Of a stretch of 64,000 bases of DNA, positions 41,555-53,094 are shown piece by piece. Source of the stretch: Heliocidaris erythrogramma (lineage: Eukaryota > Echinodermata > Echinoidea > Camarodonta > Echinometridae); NCBI GenBank assembly GCA_025617745.1, contig CM046869.1, forward strand, positions 1,510,823 to 1,574,822. Reading direction: 5' to 3'. The notes under the pieces were generated by a model. It had not been told where the DNA came from. It searched no databases and saw nothing but the letters and a program-made list of their open reading frames with translations. The translations under genes were made by a program, and so were the position numbers. Within the stretch, counting starts at the first letter, position 1; each line of letters begins with the position of its first letter.

Positions 41555-42990
41555 TATAGTATTTCAAATAGCAGAACCCCTAAATGCACATTTTTAATCT
41601 GTCTCTAAACTCGGGTGTGGTTCCCATCAAAATGAAAACTGCAAAAGTCGTCCTTATTTTTAAAAAAGGAAATAAACTCAGCCTTAGTAATTACAGACTC
41701 ATCTTACTCCTAACTTCACTATCAAAAATCCTTAAAAAATTATATACAAACATACGGTATCCTTTCTTAAAGACAACAATATTTTTGGCAATTTCCAATT
41801 TGGATTCAGAGAAAAACACAGCACTTCCCAAGCAGTCTTAACTCTTATTAACACAATAACCAGCGCCATCGATAAAGCATCACACACGGTTGGAATCTCC
41901 CTGGACTTCTCCAAGGCCTTTGACACTATTGATCACACTATTTATTATAGAAATTATCCCACTACGGGATTAGAAGAAAGGCCTTGGAGTGGTTCAGGAA
42001 CTACCTTTCTAATAGAAACCAATATGTATCACTCAACGGGCACAGTTCTTCTATTAAACCAGTAAATTGTGGAGTACCACAGGGATCTCTCCTTGGACCC
42101 TTGCTTTTTATCTTATACATCAATGACTTTTATAAATCTTCCTCCATTGTATCTTTCATATTGTTTGCTGACGATTCCAATCTCTCTTTTTCACATTGAG
42201 ACCCTGCAGTTTTACTTTCAACAGTCAATTCCGAGCTGAAACGTGTTACGGATTGGATAAAAGCGAATAAGTTGTCTCTAAACCTAAAGAAAACAAATTA
42301 CATGCTCTTCAGCAATACTCTTCAATCCCTGCCTGGTAATATTCTTTTTGATAACATACCTATCGAAAAAGTGAAAACTACAAATTCTTAGGTATAATAA
42401 TTGACGATAAGCTCTTTTGGAAACCACATACTGATAAATTGTCAAAATTGATTTCGCGAAACATAGGAGTAATTAATAAGTTGAAATATCAATTCCCTTC
42501 CTTTAGTTTGTTGTCTCTTTACCTAACCTTATGTTGTCCACATCTTAATTATGGAATTTTAGCATGGGGCAACTCTACCGCGCAACAACTAAACAGATTA
42601 CTATTACTTCACAAAAGGCCATGAAGATTGTATCTCTTACAGGTTATCTCTCACATAATGACCAGCTCTTTCATTGTAATAAAGTTCTCAAATTGTCTGA
42701 CTTATACCTTTATAATCTGGGTCAATTTATGTTCCAACTAATAAATAATGAACTTCCGAATGCTCTCTCAGACCTTTTTACAACTAACAATACACCCCAC
42801 AACTACCCAACGAGACAATCAAACTTTTTCCATCTTCCCCGCACGAGAACACTCCTAGCACACAAAACATTGGTCTTTACAGGTCCCAAATTTTGGAACA
42901 GTCTCGATCCAGACCTTAAGGGAATAGAGAGACTGCACCATTTAAAAAAAACCCCAATTGAAATCTCTTTTGCTGAAACCATGTACTAAA
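41555..42990 (+). pseudogene. LINE reverse transcriptase, CR1/L2-like, broken
   Basis: The RT motifs appear in order but across shifted frames: AKVVLIFKKGNKLSLSNYR, ISLDFSKAFDTIDHTI, NCGVPQGSLLGPLLFILYIN, the catalytic FADD box in ILFADDSNLSF (about 42160-42185), LSLNLKKTNYMLF, and the C-terminal region with LNYGILAWGNSTAQQLNRL and FTGPKFWNSLD. Frame breaks occur near 41790-41840, 41950, 42198 (TGA), 42385 and 42620. FADD and the AWGN/FWNSL tail fit the CR1/L2/Jockey assemblage. Confidence 0.88.
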
Positions 42991-43490
42991 ATGCTGGTTG
43001 GTTGCTGATCTCGATCTGTACTTCGCTTCTCTCTTCTCTCTTCTTTCTTCTCTCTTCTTTCTTCTCTCTTCTCTTTTCTTTTCTCTCTCTCCACACACAC
43101 ACACACTCTCTCTCTCTATCTCTCTTTCACTCTATAACTACTTAATTTTTTATGTTCTCTTTTGTTTCCATCTGCTGATTTCCGTCCTTTCTTTGTTTCT
43201 TCTCATCTTAATCTCCCCATTCTACTTTCCAGCTCCTTTTCTCGCTAAATGGGGACCTAACTCGACAAGCCTCGCTTTTAATAGGTTCCCCCACAAGTGT
43301 ATATACTGTATGCGTTTATTACATCTACTGGAAGATATTTATTATACTGAGTTGTTATGATATATGTATTATCCTTTGTATTATGCCATATGTATATGTT
43401 TATATTTTGCTTTCTCATGTATATATGTAAACCGATTGTGGAAACAAATAAAATCAAAAAATCAAAAATCAAATAGAGGGGATAGTAGGT
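42991..43490 (+). other. 3' UTR and tail of the LINE
   Basis: Pyrimidine-rich TTCTCTC tract at 43026-43135, then unique sequence. It ends AAATCAAAAAATCAAAAATC at about 43450-43475, the typical short tandem tail of this LINE group. Confidence 0.7.
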
Positions 43491-43720
43491 TTGTCGCGAA
43501 GGGTACCAATATCCTGGGAAAGAGGTTGGTAACTGTCCCGAAGATACTTCTCACCGACACTGTACGACAAACCATCATGGGAAGGAGGTTGGTAGGGATA
43601 CCTATCCTGAGCCCGTAGATACTCAGTATCATTATCACATCCACAGTCGGTAAAATCATTCTCATCACGACTGTTATCAATATGATAATCACTCTCATCA
43701 TCAGTCTCCTTCTAACTACC
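43491..43720 (-). other. Unidentified acidic open frame without a start codon
   Basis: The minus-strand frame 43720-43491 reads KETDDESDYHIDNSRDENDF, then YLRAQDRYPYQPPSHDGLSY and a similar second YLRDSYQPLSQD block. It is rich in Asp, Glu, Tyr and Asn, without Met. It could be a decayed gag-like segment or a small exon. No family was recognised. Confidence 0.25.
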
Positions 43721-43959
43721 ATTGATTAGTTTATGATTATATTGATGGAAAGCTCCATGGGAATCGACGTAACTACAAGTATTATCTACAACAGGGAATG
43801 GGGATTGGGGAGGGGCCTGGGGACAATGAGCATACCGGTACGTGTAAAGTGAATATGCCATCGCGAATGTCCATGGATGGGACTAGGGGCATTGTATAGC
43901 TGCAACTGAACAGACCAACCTAGCATTTATCACAAAATGCTTTTCTGACCCACTGAATG

Positions 43960-45000
43960 CATGTCTTGCAGTGGTCAACCGAATGTGGAGTGGACAAAGA
44001 TTCGAATCCCGCTGCCACCACGCCATAAAGGAAGACACTCCAATCACAATAAGGGCTTAAGTTACCTCAGTTTAAAGGAGAATTAAGCCCTGATTACAAA
44101 TTTACTTATATTGGAAGGTGTAATATATTCCTACTTATTGGCCTAAATCATTTTCTAATAAGATATCAGAAAAGGGTATAAATAAAGATATTCCAACACC
44201 CGGTATCGTCTCCTACTCATTTACATGGGGGCTGCCATTTTCTTGCTGATTTGGAGTTGTACATGAACCATTGAGAAATGTTCCAGTCAGGAAGATATTT
44301 TGAATCCAAATCCTAAATTGATTTTCTTCATTACCTAAAATCCTATATGTGACGGAAAATATAAAGTGGGTGTTTACATGTATTATAAAAATTAAATCTT
44401 TATAATGATACTTTTAAATTGTCTGGTTTTGCTTAACAAAAATCTATTTTCTTGGGTTTGCCAAACAGAGCAGAACATAATATATGTAGCATGCATTCTG
44501 ACTTTTCAAGTCCATTATCCGAAAGCAGGTGAATGCATAGTTTGCCCCTATAGATGCTCAGGGAAGAAGCATCCATAAAATTTGAATTAATTTGCTCCGT
44601 CCCATACGTCCAGTATCGAGAAAATAGATTTCTATTAAGCGAATATCGATTTTCAACAGAAATATATAAGGAAATCTTCAGTTTAAAAATAAATTGACAT
44701 ATCTATTCTATATTTTTAATCTTAAATGGGTTTTTAATTTTGAAAAAGGCAATTGAGCATTTGGATTAAGAAAATCTTCTTGTACACATAAACAAAATGG
44801 CAGCCCCCATGTGCTGCTAGCAGACGATACATATTGCTAGCAGATGGTAAATTTTGCTCAGAAAAAATTGATTCGTATCGATCTCGTATATTTTGACGCG
44901 AAGCCATATAGTCTAACAAGTAGGAATAAATAACACCTTTGAACACTATCGTCTTTATTTTTGAGCGTAATTCTCCTTTAATGAGACAATGATCAACTCT
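43960..45000. mobile_element. tRNA-related SINE split by a TTAA element
   Basis: GATTCGAATCCCGCTG (44000-44015) resembles a Pol III B box. The following GCCATAAAGGAAGACACTCC through CCTCAGTTTAA matches the fragment at 31648. The SINE is interrupted at 44076-44977 and its last 20 bp resume with TTAATGAGACAATG at 44978. Confidence 0.65.
44076..44977. mobile_element. 902-bp TIR element with TTAA target duplication
   Basis: TTAA lies at 44072-44075 and 44978-44981. The ends AGGAGAATTA...TAATTCTCCT are inverted. Internal inverted similarity includes TATTCCTACTT and CATGGGGGCTGCCATTTT on both sides. The uninterrupted SINE copy at 31648-31715 reads CAGTTTAATGAG and gives the empty site. TTAA targets are used by piggyBac and Kolobok elements; with no transposase here the superfamily is open. 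Confidence 0.85.
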
Positions 45001-45219
45001 AGAGTACCTTTATATAGAGAGTAGCGACATAGACGTCTGACTTTTCGGGAAACAAAATGGCGTTTGAATTCTTTCTATTGAGAACACCCAGGTGCTCATC
45101 GGAATTGAATAGAAATGTTGCATAGTAGTGGAAACAAAATGGCGCTCAAATTTAAACGCCATTTTGTTTCCCGAAAAGTCAGACGTCAATGTCGCTACTC
45201 TCAAAATAAAGGTACTCTA
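45001..45219. mobile_element. Foldback element A
   Basis: Termini AGAGTACCTTTATATAGAGA then GTAGCGAC (left) and the inverted GTCGCTACTCTCAAAATAAA then GGTACTCT (right). The inner inverted part AGTCAGACG...CATTTTGTTTCCCG continues the pairing. It is followed by ATAAACACT. Confidence 0.75.
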
Positions 45220-45230
45220 ATAAACACTAG

Positions 45231-45420
45231 AGTACCCACATAAAGAGAGTAGCGACAACACATGATTTGAATGCCATTTTGTTTCCACTGCTATGCAACA
45301 TTTCTATTCATTTCCGATGAGCACCTGGGTGTTCTCAATAGAAAGAATTCAAACGCCATTTTGTTTCCCGAAAAGTCAGACGTCTATGTCGCTACTCTGT
45401 ATATAAAGGTACTCTGATAA
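45231..45420. mobile_element. Foldback element B, tandem partner of A
   Basis: Starts AGAGTACCCACATAAAGAGA, ends GTATATAAAGGTACTCT, followed again by ATAAACACT. The right part of B (45260-45420) is a nearly perfect reverse complement of the left 155 bp of A. The pair therefore forms a large nested palindrome. Confidence 0.75.
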
Positions 45421-46729
45421 ACACTATGGCGTCGTTTGTTTGATACATAATTTGTCACGGTAGCACTAATATTCCTGGACTAATTATCACCAATTTTATT
45501 ACTTTTGACAAGTGAACATTTTCAGTTCAATTTGCCACAACGTAATTGATATGCAAACAAACCAAACATTAATACCGTCCCATCAAAGCACTGTCGAAAG
45601 ATTCAGAATAAAATCAAATGACATATCATTCGCTGAAAAACCAAGAGCTTGAAGGAATCACAAGTCATCCTCTCTTTTCATCGACAATAACAACAACATT
45701 ATATTTCATCGTTCTTTAAGATAGGCTATGAACTATTCATTAACTTTTCACAAATGCGGCGGTATACCACGATGATGCATCGTCATCTATTTAGACTGCA
45801 ATTTTAGTTTAAATTGAGAGCTTGCTTTACAAAAATATGTCTTTGTACCAAACAGTGAAATGAGTGAATAGAATCAAGTGCCTCAGCCTTTTCCCCATCT
45901 CTGTCTTTTTTTTTTACAATGGGCTTATTATCCCATTTAACCTGGCACACAATTCTGGCAAATACACAATCTGTTTGAAGTTTAAGGTAAGTACGTGCTT
46001 GGTAACGTTCAAGCTATCCTGCTTGGATGTATTTCATGCAAATTTTTTTTAATGTCTCAATAATTTTATCAACGGACTATTTAACTAGTGTGTATGTCAG
46101 TCATTTTTTCGTATTTTTTCGTATAAGTTAACCTTAGTCATCAACTGCTTGAGGGCAAAGTATACTTTGGTACATCGTTAGGCCCATGCTTTAAATATTT
46201 GTCTGAACCTTTCAAAAGGTCGTGTAGATGGCTAGGTATTGCAGAAAAAATGCTCGATTTCTCCTTTAAGAAATACTGTCGCGTAATATTCTGTCCATTT
46301 CTTCGTGATATCTTCACGTATAAAAAAATAATACGTTGACTACGTTAACGTTAATGATTGTTTGCTCACTGATCATCAGAAATTTGTGAGAGAGACAGAA
46401 AGGCAGAGCGTAAGGAGAAAAGAGGGAGTTGGAAGTGGGTGTAGACTGAGGATCATGCTTTCAGTTTAAAGGGCTTTGTTCAAGGCACGAAAGTAATAAA
46501 TTGACATTTGATATCAATGCTTAGGTGCCTCTAACTATGTTACTTGTTTTCTATAAGTAGTCTGCAGTAAATAGAGTCCAGGGTAGGCTTCTTCACTATG
46601 AACACGATGAAAAAAGAGAGCGGACAAAATATACAGCTCCTCATAGTACCCTCCACAATCGTTCTGTTAGACAAGAGAACATACCTTCATTGCTATTACG
46701 CTGCTTTAGATCTGCGACGCTACTTCTGT
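45421..46729. other. Non-coding spacer
   Basis: Unique AT-rich sequence. No gene or repeat with termini was recognised. Confidence 0.4.
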
Positions 46730-46990
46730 GACGCGCCTATTAGCCAAGAGAGGTTGTTCTGCGCATGCGCGAGACAATTTTTCCCAATCGATCTCGCGTC
46801 CTCCAATTTTCAGGACGGTTCTGGCCAAGCCCCTAAAGCGGCCGCCATTACGCTGTAACATTTGGGCACGATTTGAACGCGCCCGAAGCCCCCGATGCAT
46901 TATTCATTTTGTACGATGCTCCCCTACAGTGTATATGCTTTACACACAGGTAAAATATAAATGTGGATCAGTGTCACGCATGCGCATTAA
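46730..46990. promoter_or_regulatory. CpG-rich segment with NRF-1-like sites, possible promoter
   Basis: It is GC- and CpG-rich relative to its surroundings. TGCGCATGCGCG at 46760 is a full palindromic NRF-1-type site and CGCATGCGCATT at 46977 a second. GCGGCCGCC lies at 46839. No start codon with a convincing first exon could be attached, so this is a candidate only. Confidence 0.3.
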
Positions 46991-47349
46991 GAAAGGTCAA
47001 ATCCGCCTAATCTATTCATGTATGCTAATGTATTCATCACTTGGCTAATGACGGTGCATCGATAATTGACGAATGGGCGTCATTCATATGGTGTCATTAA
47101 ATCTTTATGATAATTAGGTCCCAACATGTGATCAGTCAGCACAAAAGGGTTAACGTCGTTCCACTTAAATAACGTTACTTGGTCGAGTTCAATGAGTTGT
47201 ATACCGTAGTTATGAAGAAGATAAATACATGTTGTTCACATTAAATTTATCACATCTCATGAATTAAGAGAAAAAACTTTTACATTCATAATAAGTAATT
47301 TTTCAAATTACTTTTTAATAAATTTACTATCTTTGACCAGTAGGATAAT
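46991..47349. other. Non-coding spacer
   Basis: Nothing recognised. Confidence 0.4.
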
Positions 47350-48170
47350 GTTATAAAAAAAAAAGGGGGGGGGGGGGAGTGTGTATAATAATTGAAGGCC
47401 AAATTAAGGTAAGAATAAAATATCAGCCGGTGTAGAAGAAGAGGTATCCTTTGATTTTCTTGAGGGGCAACTTTCGCATTGATACCAATTTGTGAATCTT
47501 ATAATTGTACCTTTCAAAGAGAATTATGAACGTTGAAAATTCGGCCATTTTAGTTGACCCGAAAACTATTACATTTTTATTCTTTACTTTCTTTCCCTCT
47601 TTCTCAACCCCCCCCCCCCCCACTAGCATACCCGGGGTGGGGGTGGGCACAGACTGCCCCCTAACAGCTTTTGACCCCCCCCCCTCTATTTTTTTTTGAA
47701 AGACAAGTATAAGCCTATTTAAGTGTGCCACCCCTTTCTTTTATAACATGTAACCTTTTTTGAAATTCATATTTTGCTTGTCAGAGAATTATGGAGGAAA
47801 CTGGACCTCATCAAATATGGTAACCCCCGCCCCACCCCCCGAATTTTGGAGGAGGAAAACAAATTCTCGAAGGGCTAGCTAAAAAAAAAAATCCCCTCCC
47901 CCATTTTCATCAAATCTTCTTTCACCTTTCCTCATCTTTTTTCTTCCCTCCCCTTTCTCTCTCCCTCTCTCTCTCTCTCATACACACACCTCGATCACAC
48001 GTCCTGGTTCATTTTGGAGGGGAAAAAATCTTGGAGGGCTGGCTAACCCCCCCCCCCCCCAAAAAAAAAAAAAATCATAAAATCTTCTATTTTCTCATCT
48101 TTTTTTCTTCCCTCTCTCTCTTTTTTATCTCTCTCTCTCTCTCTCTCATACGCACCTCGATCACACCCCC
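47350..48170. repeat. Low-complexity block with a tandem duplication
   Basis: It contains G and C runs (47368, 47610, 47676, 48048), CT microsatellites, and a duplicated unit of about 165 bp: CTCGAAGGGCTAGCTA...CTCATACACACACCTCGATC (47865-48000) and CTTGGAGGGCTGGCTA...CTCATACGCACCTCGATC (48029-48165). Confidence 0.75.
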
Positions 48171-48731
48171 ATCCCCATATGGTTCATGTCATTGATATAA
48201 CGTGAGAGGACCTTTATCATGTTCACATGCAAATTTTCAATAACAATTATCTTTCTTACAATCAAGATTTAAGGTGCAATTTTATGCCCACGTCAATTCG
48301 GGAATAGTTAGATTTGCTCACTTTTTAATGAATATTTTTGTACATGCAGAAATGATAACAGTCTTTAGAGATGTTTAGACATTATACTGCTTCTTAAATA
48401 AACCCATCATTTATCTGCAGTCATACTCTTTCATGAGTTCTATTACAACTGACTTGTCATGGTCAAATAATATCATTCTTTTCTTGACAGTAGTACAAAT
48501 ATGTACATGCATTAAAAAAATGAATTTCAATATAAATGAATCATACATTATTAATTTCAATCCCTATTCAAGAGGTAAATTATTGAATTTACACTGGAGA
48601 AATAGATACTATTAACTTTTTACCACTACACCCCACAAAAGAAGAAATAATAAAAGAAATAAATGACCATCTAATTTCCATGTTCAATATGCACACCATG
48701 TTACTCTTGAAAAACAGATAATGTGAGTCTT
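48171..48731. other. Non-coding AT-rich spacer
   Basis: Nothing recognised. Confidence 0.4.
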
Positions 48732-48966
48732 TAAACGAAGAACCTTGATGGGAGGAATTTTAATTTGTAAACAATTTTTTAGGCATTTTACTCCCAGTGT
48801 TAAAGATCGTATGCTCGATCTGTAATGAAAAACACAAGTCAGAAAAAAAATGTCTGACTTGTGTTTTTCATTACAAATCGAGCATAAGATCTTTAACACT
48901 GGGAGTAAAATGCCTATTTTAATTTGTTTACAAATTAAAATTCCTCCCATCAAGCTTCTTCGTTTA
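48732..48966. repeat. Large imperfect palindrome containing a SINE tail in both arms
   Basis: The arms meet near 48849 (ACAAGTCAGA / TCTGACTTGT). Each arm carries the GCATTTTACTCCCAGTGTTA / GATCGTATGCTCG sequence that also ends the SINE at 49140-49200. The outer arms share TAAACGAAGAA and GATGGGAGGAATTTTAATTT. The right arm has about 20 extra bases. Confidence 0.85.
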
Positions 48967-49061
48967 CTAACCATTGTCTACGGCGGACTGTTGAATATTA
49001 ATGAGTCAGAAAGAAGAGGATCTTAGGTATTTATTTCCAGTTCATCGTGACTTGGCCGTGA

Positions 49062-49200
49062 ACCAGAATAGCCTGGTGGTTAAGTCGTTGCCCGGAAAGC
49101 AGTAGATGACAGGTTCGAATCCCGCTGGTTCCATTTTTTTCTGACTTGTGTTTTTCATTACAGATCGAGCATACGATCTTTAACACTGGGAGTAAAATGC
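49062..49200 (+). mobile_element. tRNA-derived SINE
   Basis: A-box-like TAGCCTGGTGGTTAAG (49069-49084) and a perfect B box GGTTCGAATCC (49112-49122) are spaced as in a tRNA gene, but the cloverleaf is not complete. The 3' tail (TCTGACTTGTGTTTTTCATT to GGGAGTAAAATGC) is the sequence duplicated in the neighbouring palindrome. It is a retrotransposed tRNA-like head with a unique body, not a functional tRNA. Confidence 0.75.
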
Positions 49201-52200
49201 ATACAAATTTGTTTAATGTGAGTCTTGTTGACACTTCTAAGAAATATAAATCAAATGATTCATCTTCCTTTTAGTTGGTACATGTATATTGCATATTAAT
49301 AGTATTAAAAGTCTGAATAAAAAGGGGGGCGGGAGAAACACACACAGAGATCTAATTCTATAGTTTGAATCTAAATAACAGGATGCCAATTAGAATTGAT
49401 AAAAAAGTGGGAAAATCATCTAGAATGGGCCCTTGGGTACTACATAAACAGTGGTTTTATATGGCTAAAATTATGTTGAAAAAGTAGGAATTGCTACTTT
49501 TGTCTGAACAGTGGCATCCCTGAAATAAAGTGTTGAATAGTATGGATTTTCTCTGAAGATCAATAATAGAATAGTAATTAAATTAGCACAAATTCACAGA
49601 ATCAGTTAATTATTATTATTAATTTGTTATACATGGTGAGAAGATTTAATAAAGGAGAGGCCAAGTGGCTGTGGCAGTGCTTATCTTTATTTCATTAGGG
49701 GCCATGTAATGTCACTAGGCCACATAGAAGAGGAAGACCTCCTCACAATAACGAGTTACTACACAAAATGGCTGCATGTGACTGCAACATTTGACACGGG
49801 GAGGGGTGGGTAAGATGGTTAAGATATAATTGAAGAACTTTAACAGGGACCGCGGAACCGGTGGGGGGGGGGGGGGGCCTGCAGCCCCCCACCTTTTTCA
49901 GTAAACACGTGCAAAAAATGTGGTAATACACGCAGCCCCCCCCCCCCCCCAACTAAGCCCCTCCACTTTCCAAGACGTTCCGCGGCGCCCGTTTAAAACT
50001 CCTCTTCCGCCATTCTAATGATGCATATTAGACTGGAATCCAGGTATGATTTCAATATGAAGAAATTTAGATGTTTATCAAAGCAGGGGTCTATTCACTG
50101 AAGAGTTGAAGTAGAAATCCATGTCTGTTGAAAGAAAAGAGGAAAGAGTTTAGAAAATAGCATCCATTGTGTATTTTATAATTTAGCAAGCAATAATTAG
50201 AATTTGCAAAAAGACTGAAATTTAGAGTTTCCTATTAATAGTTAACATCGACTCTTTAAATGATATTATAAGTGGGAATTCTCAAAAGTATTTAAAGAGG
50301 AAAAAAGTTTTTTCCAGTTGGACAGATAAAATTTTCAAGGCTATTCAAAAGAAACTAAATTAGTAAAGTCACAAGAAAATGGCTTCTTAAACCAAAAAGT
50401 GTGTACCTTGATTGTATTGAGGTACTAATAGCAACCAAGGGCGTTGATTATGGGGTGGTAAGTGGGCAGTAGGAGGGCAAATAATATAGTTTTGCCCCCC
50501 CCCCCCCCCACCAAAAAAAAAAAAAAAAAAAAAAAATTATATTTCCCTGACTCATGTTACCTTGGAGAAGCTGGCAATTAAGAGGCATTGAAAAAATCAT
50601 GAAGGGTGCTATTAGGCTGTTTTGCCCCCCCCCCCCCTCCGAAAAACACATTGACGCCCCTGAAGGCTGATAGCAATCTTACTCTTAAAGCATATGCCTA
50701 CCATGCAAAACTGAAGCAGCTAAGTAGTAATTGTTCCTCTCAGAATTTGTCTTCATTCTCAGTAGGTAAGCATTCCTCTTCATCATCATAATCATCTGTT
50801 GTAGAATAGATGAAGTAGAGAAGCATTACCCTGTATTAAGAAAAAAAATCACACAAACACTCATCCTCACCATCTTCATCTTTTCAAAGAGGAGACTAAC
50901 TACAATAGATTTATGGACTGTAATCAATAGTGTCATATTTGGCCCTAATATTACTACTACTACTACTACTACTACTAACAATAATAATGATCATAATGAT
51001 AACAATAATAATGAAAATAATAATATCATCATTAACATACATTCACCCATCTTATTTTGATTTGTTTCTGTTTGCAGGAATTAATGAAATGTTAAATGTA
51101 ATAATTAAGGGGACTAAAATTTGTATTTATGACATCCCACTGAACATCCCTTAAATATATCATAATTGATATTTAAAGACACTAAACAGCTAATTTCATA
51201 TTACACTGAAAACAGATCTCAGTGGTGGATAAAGGAAAAATGACAAATGAATTGTCCATTCCTCAGAAAAAAGAAAAAAAAATTGTTTTGGTTCGACAAT
51301 GTTAACTAAAAATGCCACTCTTTATTGTGAACACATCATCACCCCCCCCCCCCCACCCCTCCCTCCCCAGTTAACTGATCCTGGATCCACTACCACCACC
51401 AGACCTAGTCTATAATTTTTAGCTGTAATAGGTATAGGTCTAACTAGTTAGGTCTAGTCCCTAGCCCAGGGATGCTGCCACGAACGCTATGCGTTCAGGC
51501 TGCCGCAGTAAGGTCTAGACTTACCTGTTTATTTCTCATGTCTCATCAAGTAGGACTTTCCACTTCATCCGGCACCTCCAACAGTTAAGTTATGTAAGGA
51601 GACCTAGTAGATCTTCAAGTAGATCAGCCACAGGTTAGTTCCTTGCCATGTTTATCTGATGGAAATCAAAGTCAACATGAATGAGACTAATGAATGCAAT
51701 ACTGAAACAAAGGCCATCCAGCTATTTAATACTCAGGGGAGATTTATTACCTCTTTAAAAAGGCCTTTGATTCTGGTCTATAATCAACACTAATTTATGT
51801 ACCCCCTTCTCTCTCTCTCTCTTGAAATGTAAAAAATATAAAACCTCATCACCATGATGCTAGCCTAGACCGAAATTTCTCTCTCGTTCGGTCTAGATCA
51901 TTAGATGCTTGCCTAGCTAGCCTTGGCTTTGGCCTTGGCTCAACATTAGTACACCTAAGCAAATTAACTTTTACTAAGAACCACTAGGCCTACGTTAAAA
52001 TTACAACCCTGCATTACCAAACTCTGTACATGTACACAAAGTAAACCTTGACCTGGACTGGTCTCTGGAAAATACTAGTATCAACATGAAACCCCCTCTT
52101 CATTCTCAAAAAAAAAATCCTGACAAGAACAGCCTACGCTACAGAATCAATTAATTAGAAAGGGTCTCACCTGGGCCCTTTGTGTTTGTCTTTCAGAATA

Positions 52201-52619
52201 TAACGCGGTCTATGCGTCTACATCTAACTTAGATAACCAAATCATCGAAATACAGACTAAGTTCGATCTATTTCGAGGTTTACGAAATCTGTCAGCCATT
52301 GGCATTGACATCAATCAATAGATCATCTATCGAAACGTATCTAGATAGTCCCGCCCGAAAGTCCGGGTAAGCCGTCACGAGTGACAGGGTGGTAAGGGGA
52401 ATCGAGCTGCAACATTTAGCTCATGACGATGAAAATTGAATTGAAAGTTCGAGAGTAGATTACACATTGTTTCATGACATACAGCTCTGTAGAATCCCTT
52501 CAAAATGTAGAGAAATTGAAATAGATTACTCACAATGGCAGAACTTGTTATAAATATAATCTGATTTTCGAAAATTAAGCATAAATACAGGTGTACTCAC
52601 CTCTAAACTTTCCACAACT
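49201..52619. other. Spacer with poly-C/poly-G/poly-A runs
   Basis: Runs of 10 or more C, G or A lie at 49862, 49934, 50496-50535, 50626 and 51341, and an ACT/ATAAT microsatellite at 50950-51040. No coding exon was recognised; one or more introns cannot be excluded. Confidence 0.4.
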
Positions 52620-53094
52620 TTTTTTACTTTGTGCGGGTGACGTCAAATTCACAGCGGAAGTGACGAAGAGAGGTCAAATCGTCCCTTTTCAATCACATTC
52701 ATATTCATAAGGTCCGGTCCAATCAAAGTTTGATAAATCGAGTATGCAAAACAAAAATGAATAATGCATAAGGAGTTTCTCGATACTTTTCGATATTTTC
52801 TTGGTATCGGGGGCTTCGGGAAAATGAAATGTTACCAAATGGGCGTGGCCGAATCAGGGCCGAATACGCTTAGCCTGAATGGTGACGCTACAGCTTATAT
52901 GCAAATGAGGGAAATCCGCGGTGCTACCTTTCCGTCTATAAGTTTTAATTTGTCTATGGTTCTGGCCCATTTTACCGTCCGCTCAAATATCTCGACGCTA
53001 AACTGATTTTGCTATAAATATGACGTCACAATTGAGTGCACTTTTGTCATTTGTTGAAATTGAGAAAAGCTCGACGAACATCTCTTTGGTAAGT
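52620..53094 (+). promoter_or_regulatory. Promoter-like region: ETS/CRE sites, TATA box followed by a CRE, and a first splice donor
   Basis: GTGACGTCAAATTC and GCGGAAGTGACG lie at 52637-52663, GGGCGTGGCC at about 52840. TATAAATA (53013-53020) is followed directly by the palindromic CRE TGACGTCA (53021-53028). A strong donor, TTTG/GTAAGT at 53088/53089, would end a short first exon. The arrangement suits a regulated Pol II promoter; transcription is not shown. Confidence 0.4.

Larger units (their letters stand above)
35380..43475 (+). mobile_element. CR1/L2-type LINE, decayed and interrupted by three DNA transposons
   Basis: The element reads endonuclease (35604-37660), linker (39900-40390), reverse transcriptase (41560-42990), a pyrimidine-rich 3' UTR, and ends in (ATCAAAA)n repeats at 43450-43475. 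Removing the three insertions (36404-37373, 37667-39896, 40398-41554) restores about 3.5 kb of continuous LINE, a normal size for this group. Frameshifts and stops in the coding parts show it is dead. It acts as a landing platform whose protein reading frame marks each insertion point. Confidence 0.85.

Noticed and set aside
49062-49135. Possible tRNA gene
   Set aside because: A and B boxes are present but the acceptor and anticodon stems do not form a full cloverleaf, and the downstream tail is repeated nearby; it is a SINE head.
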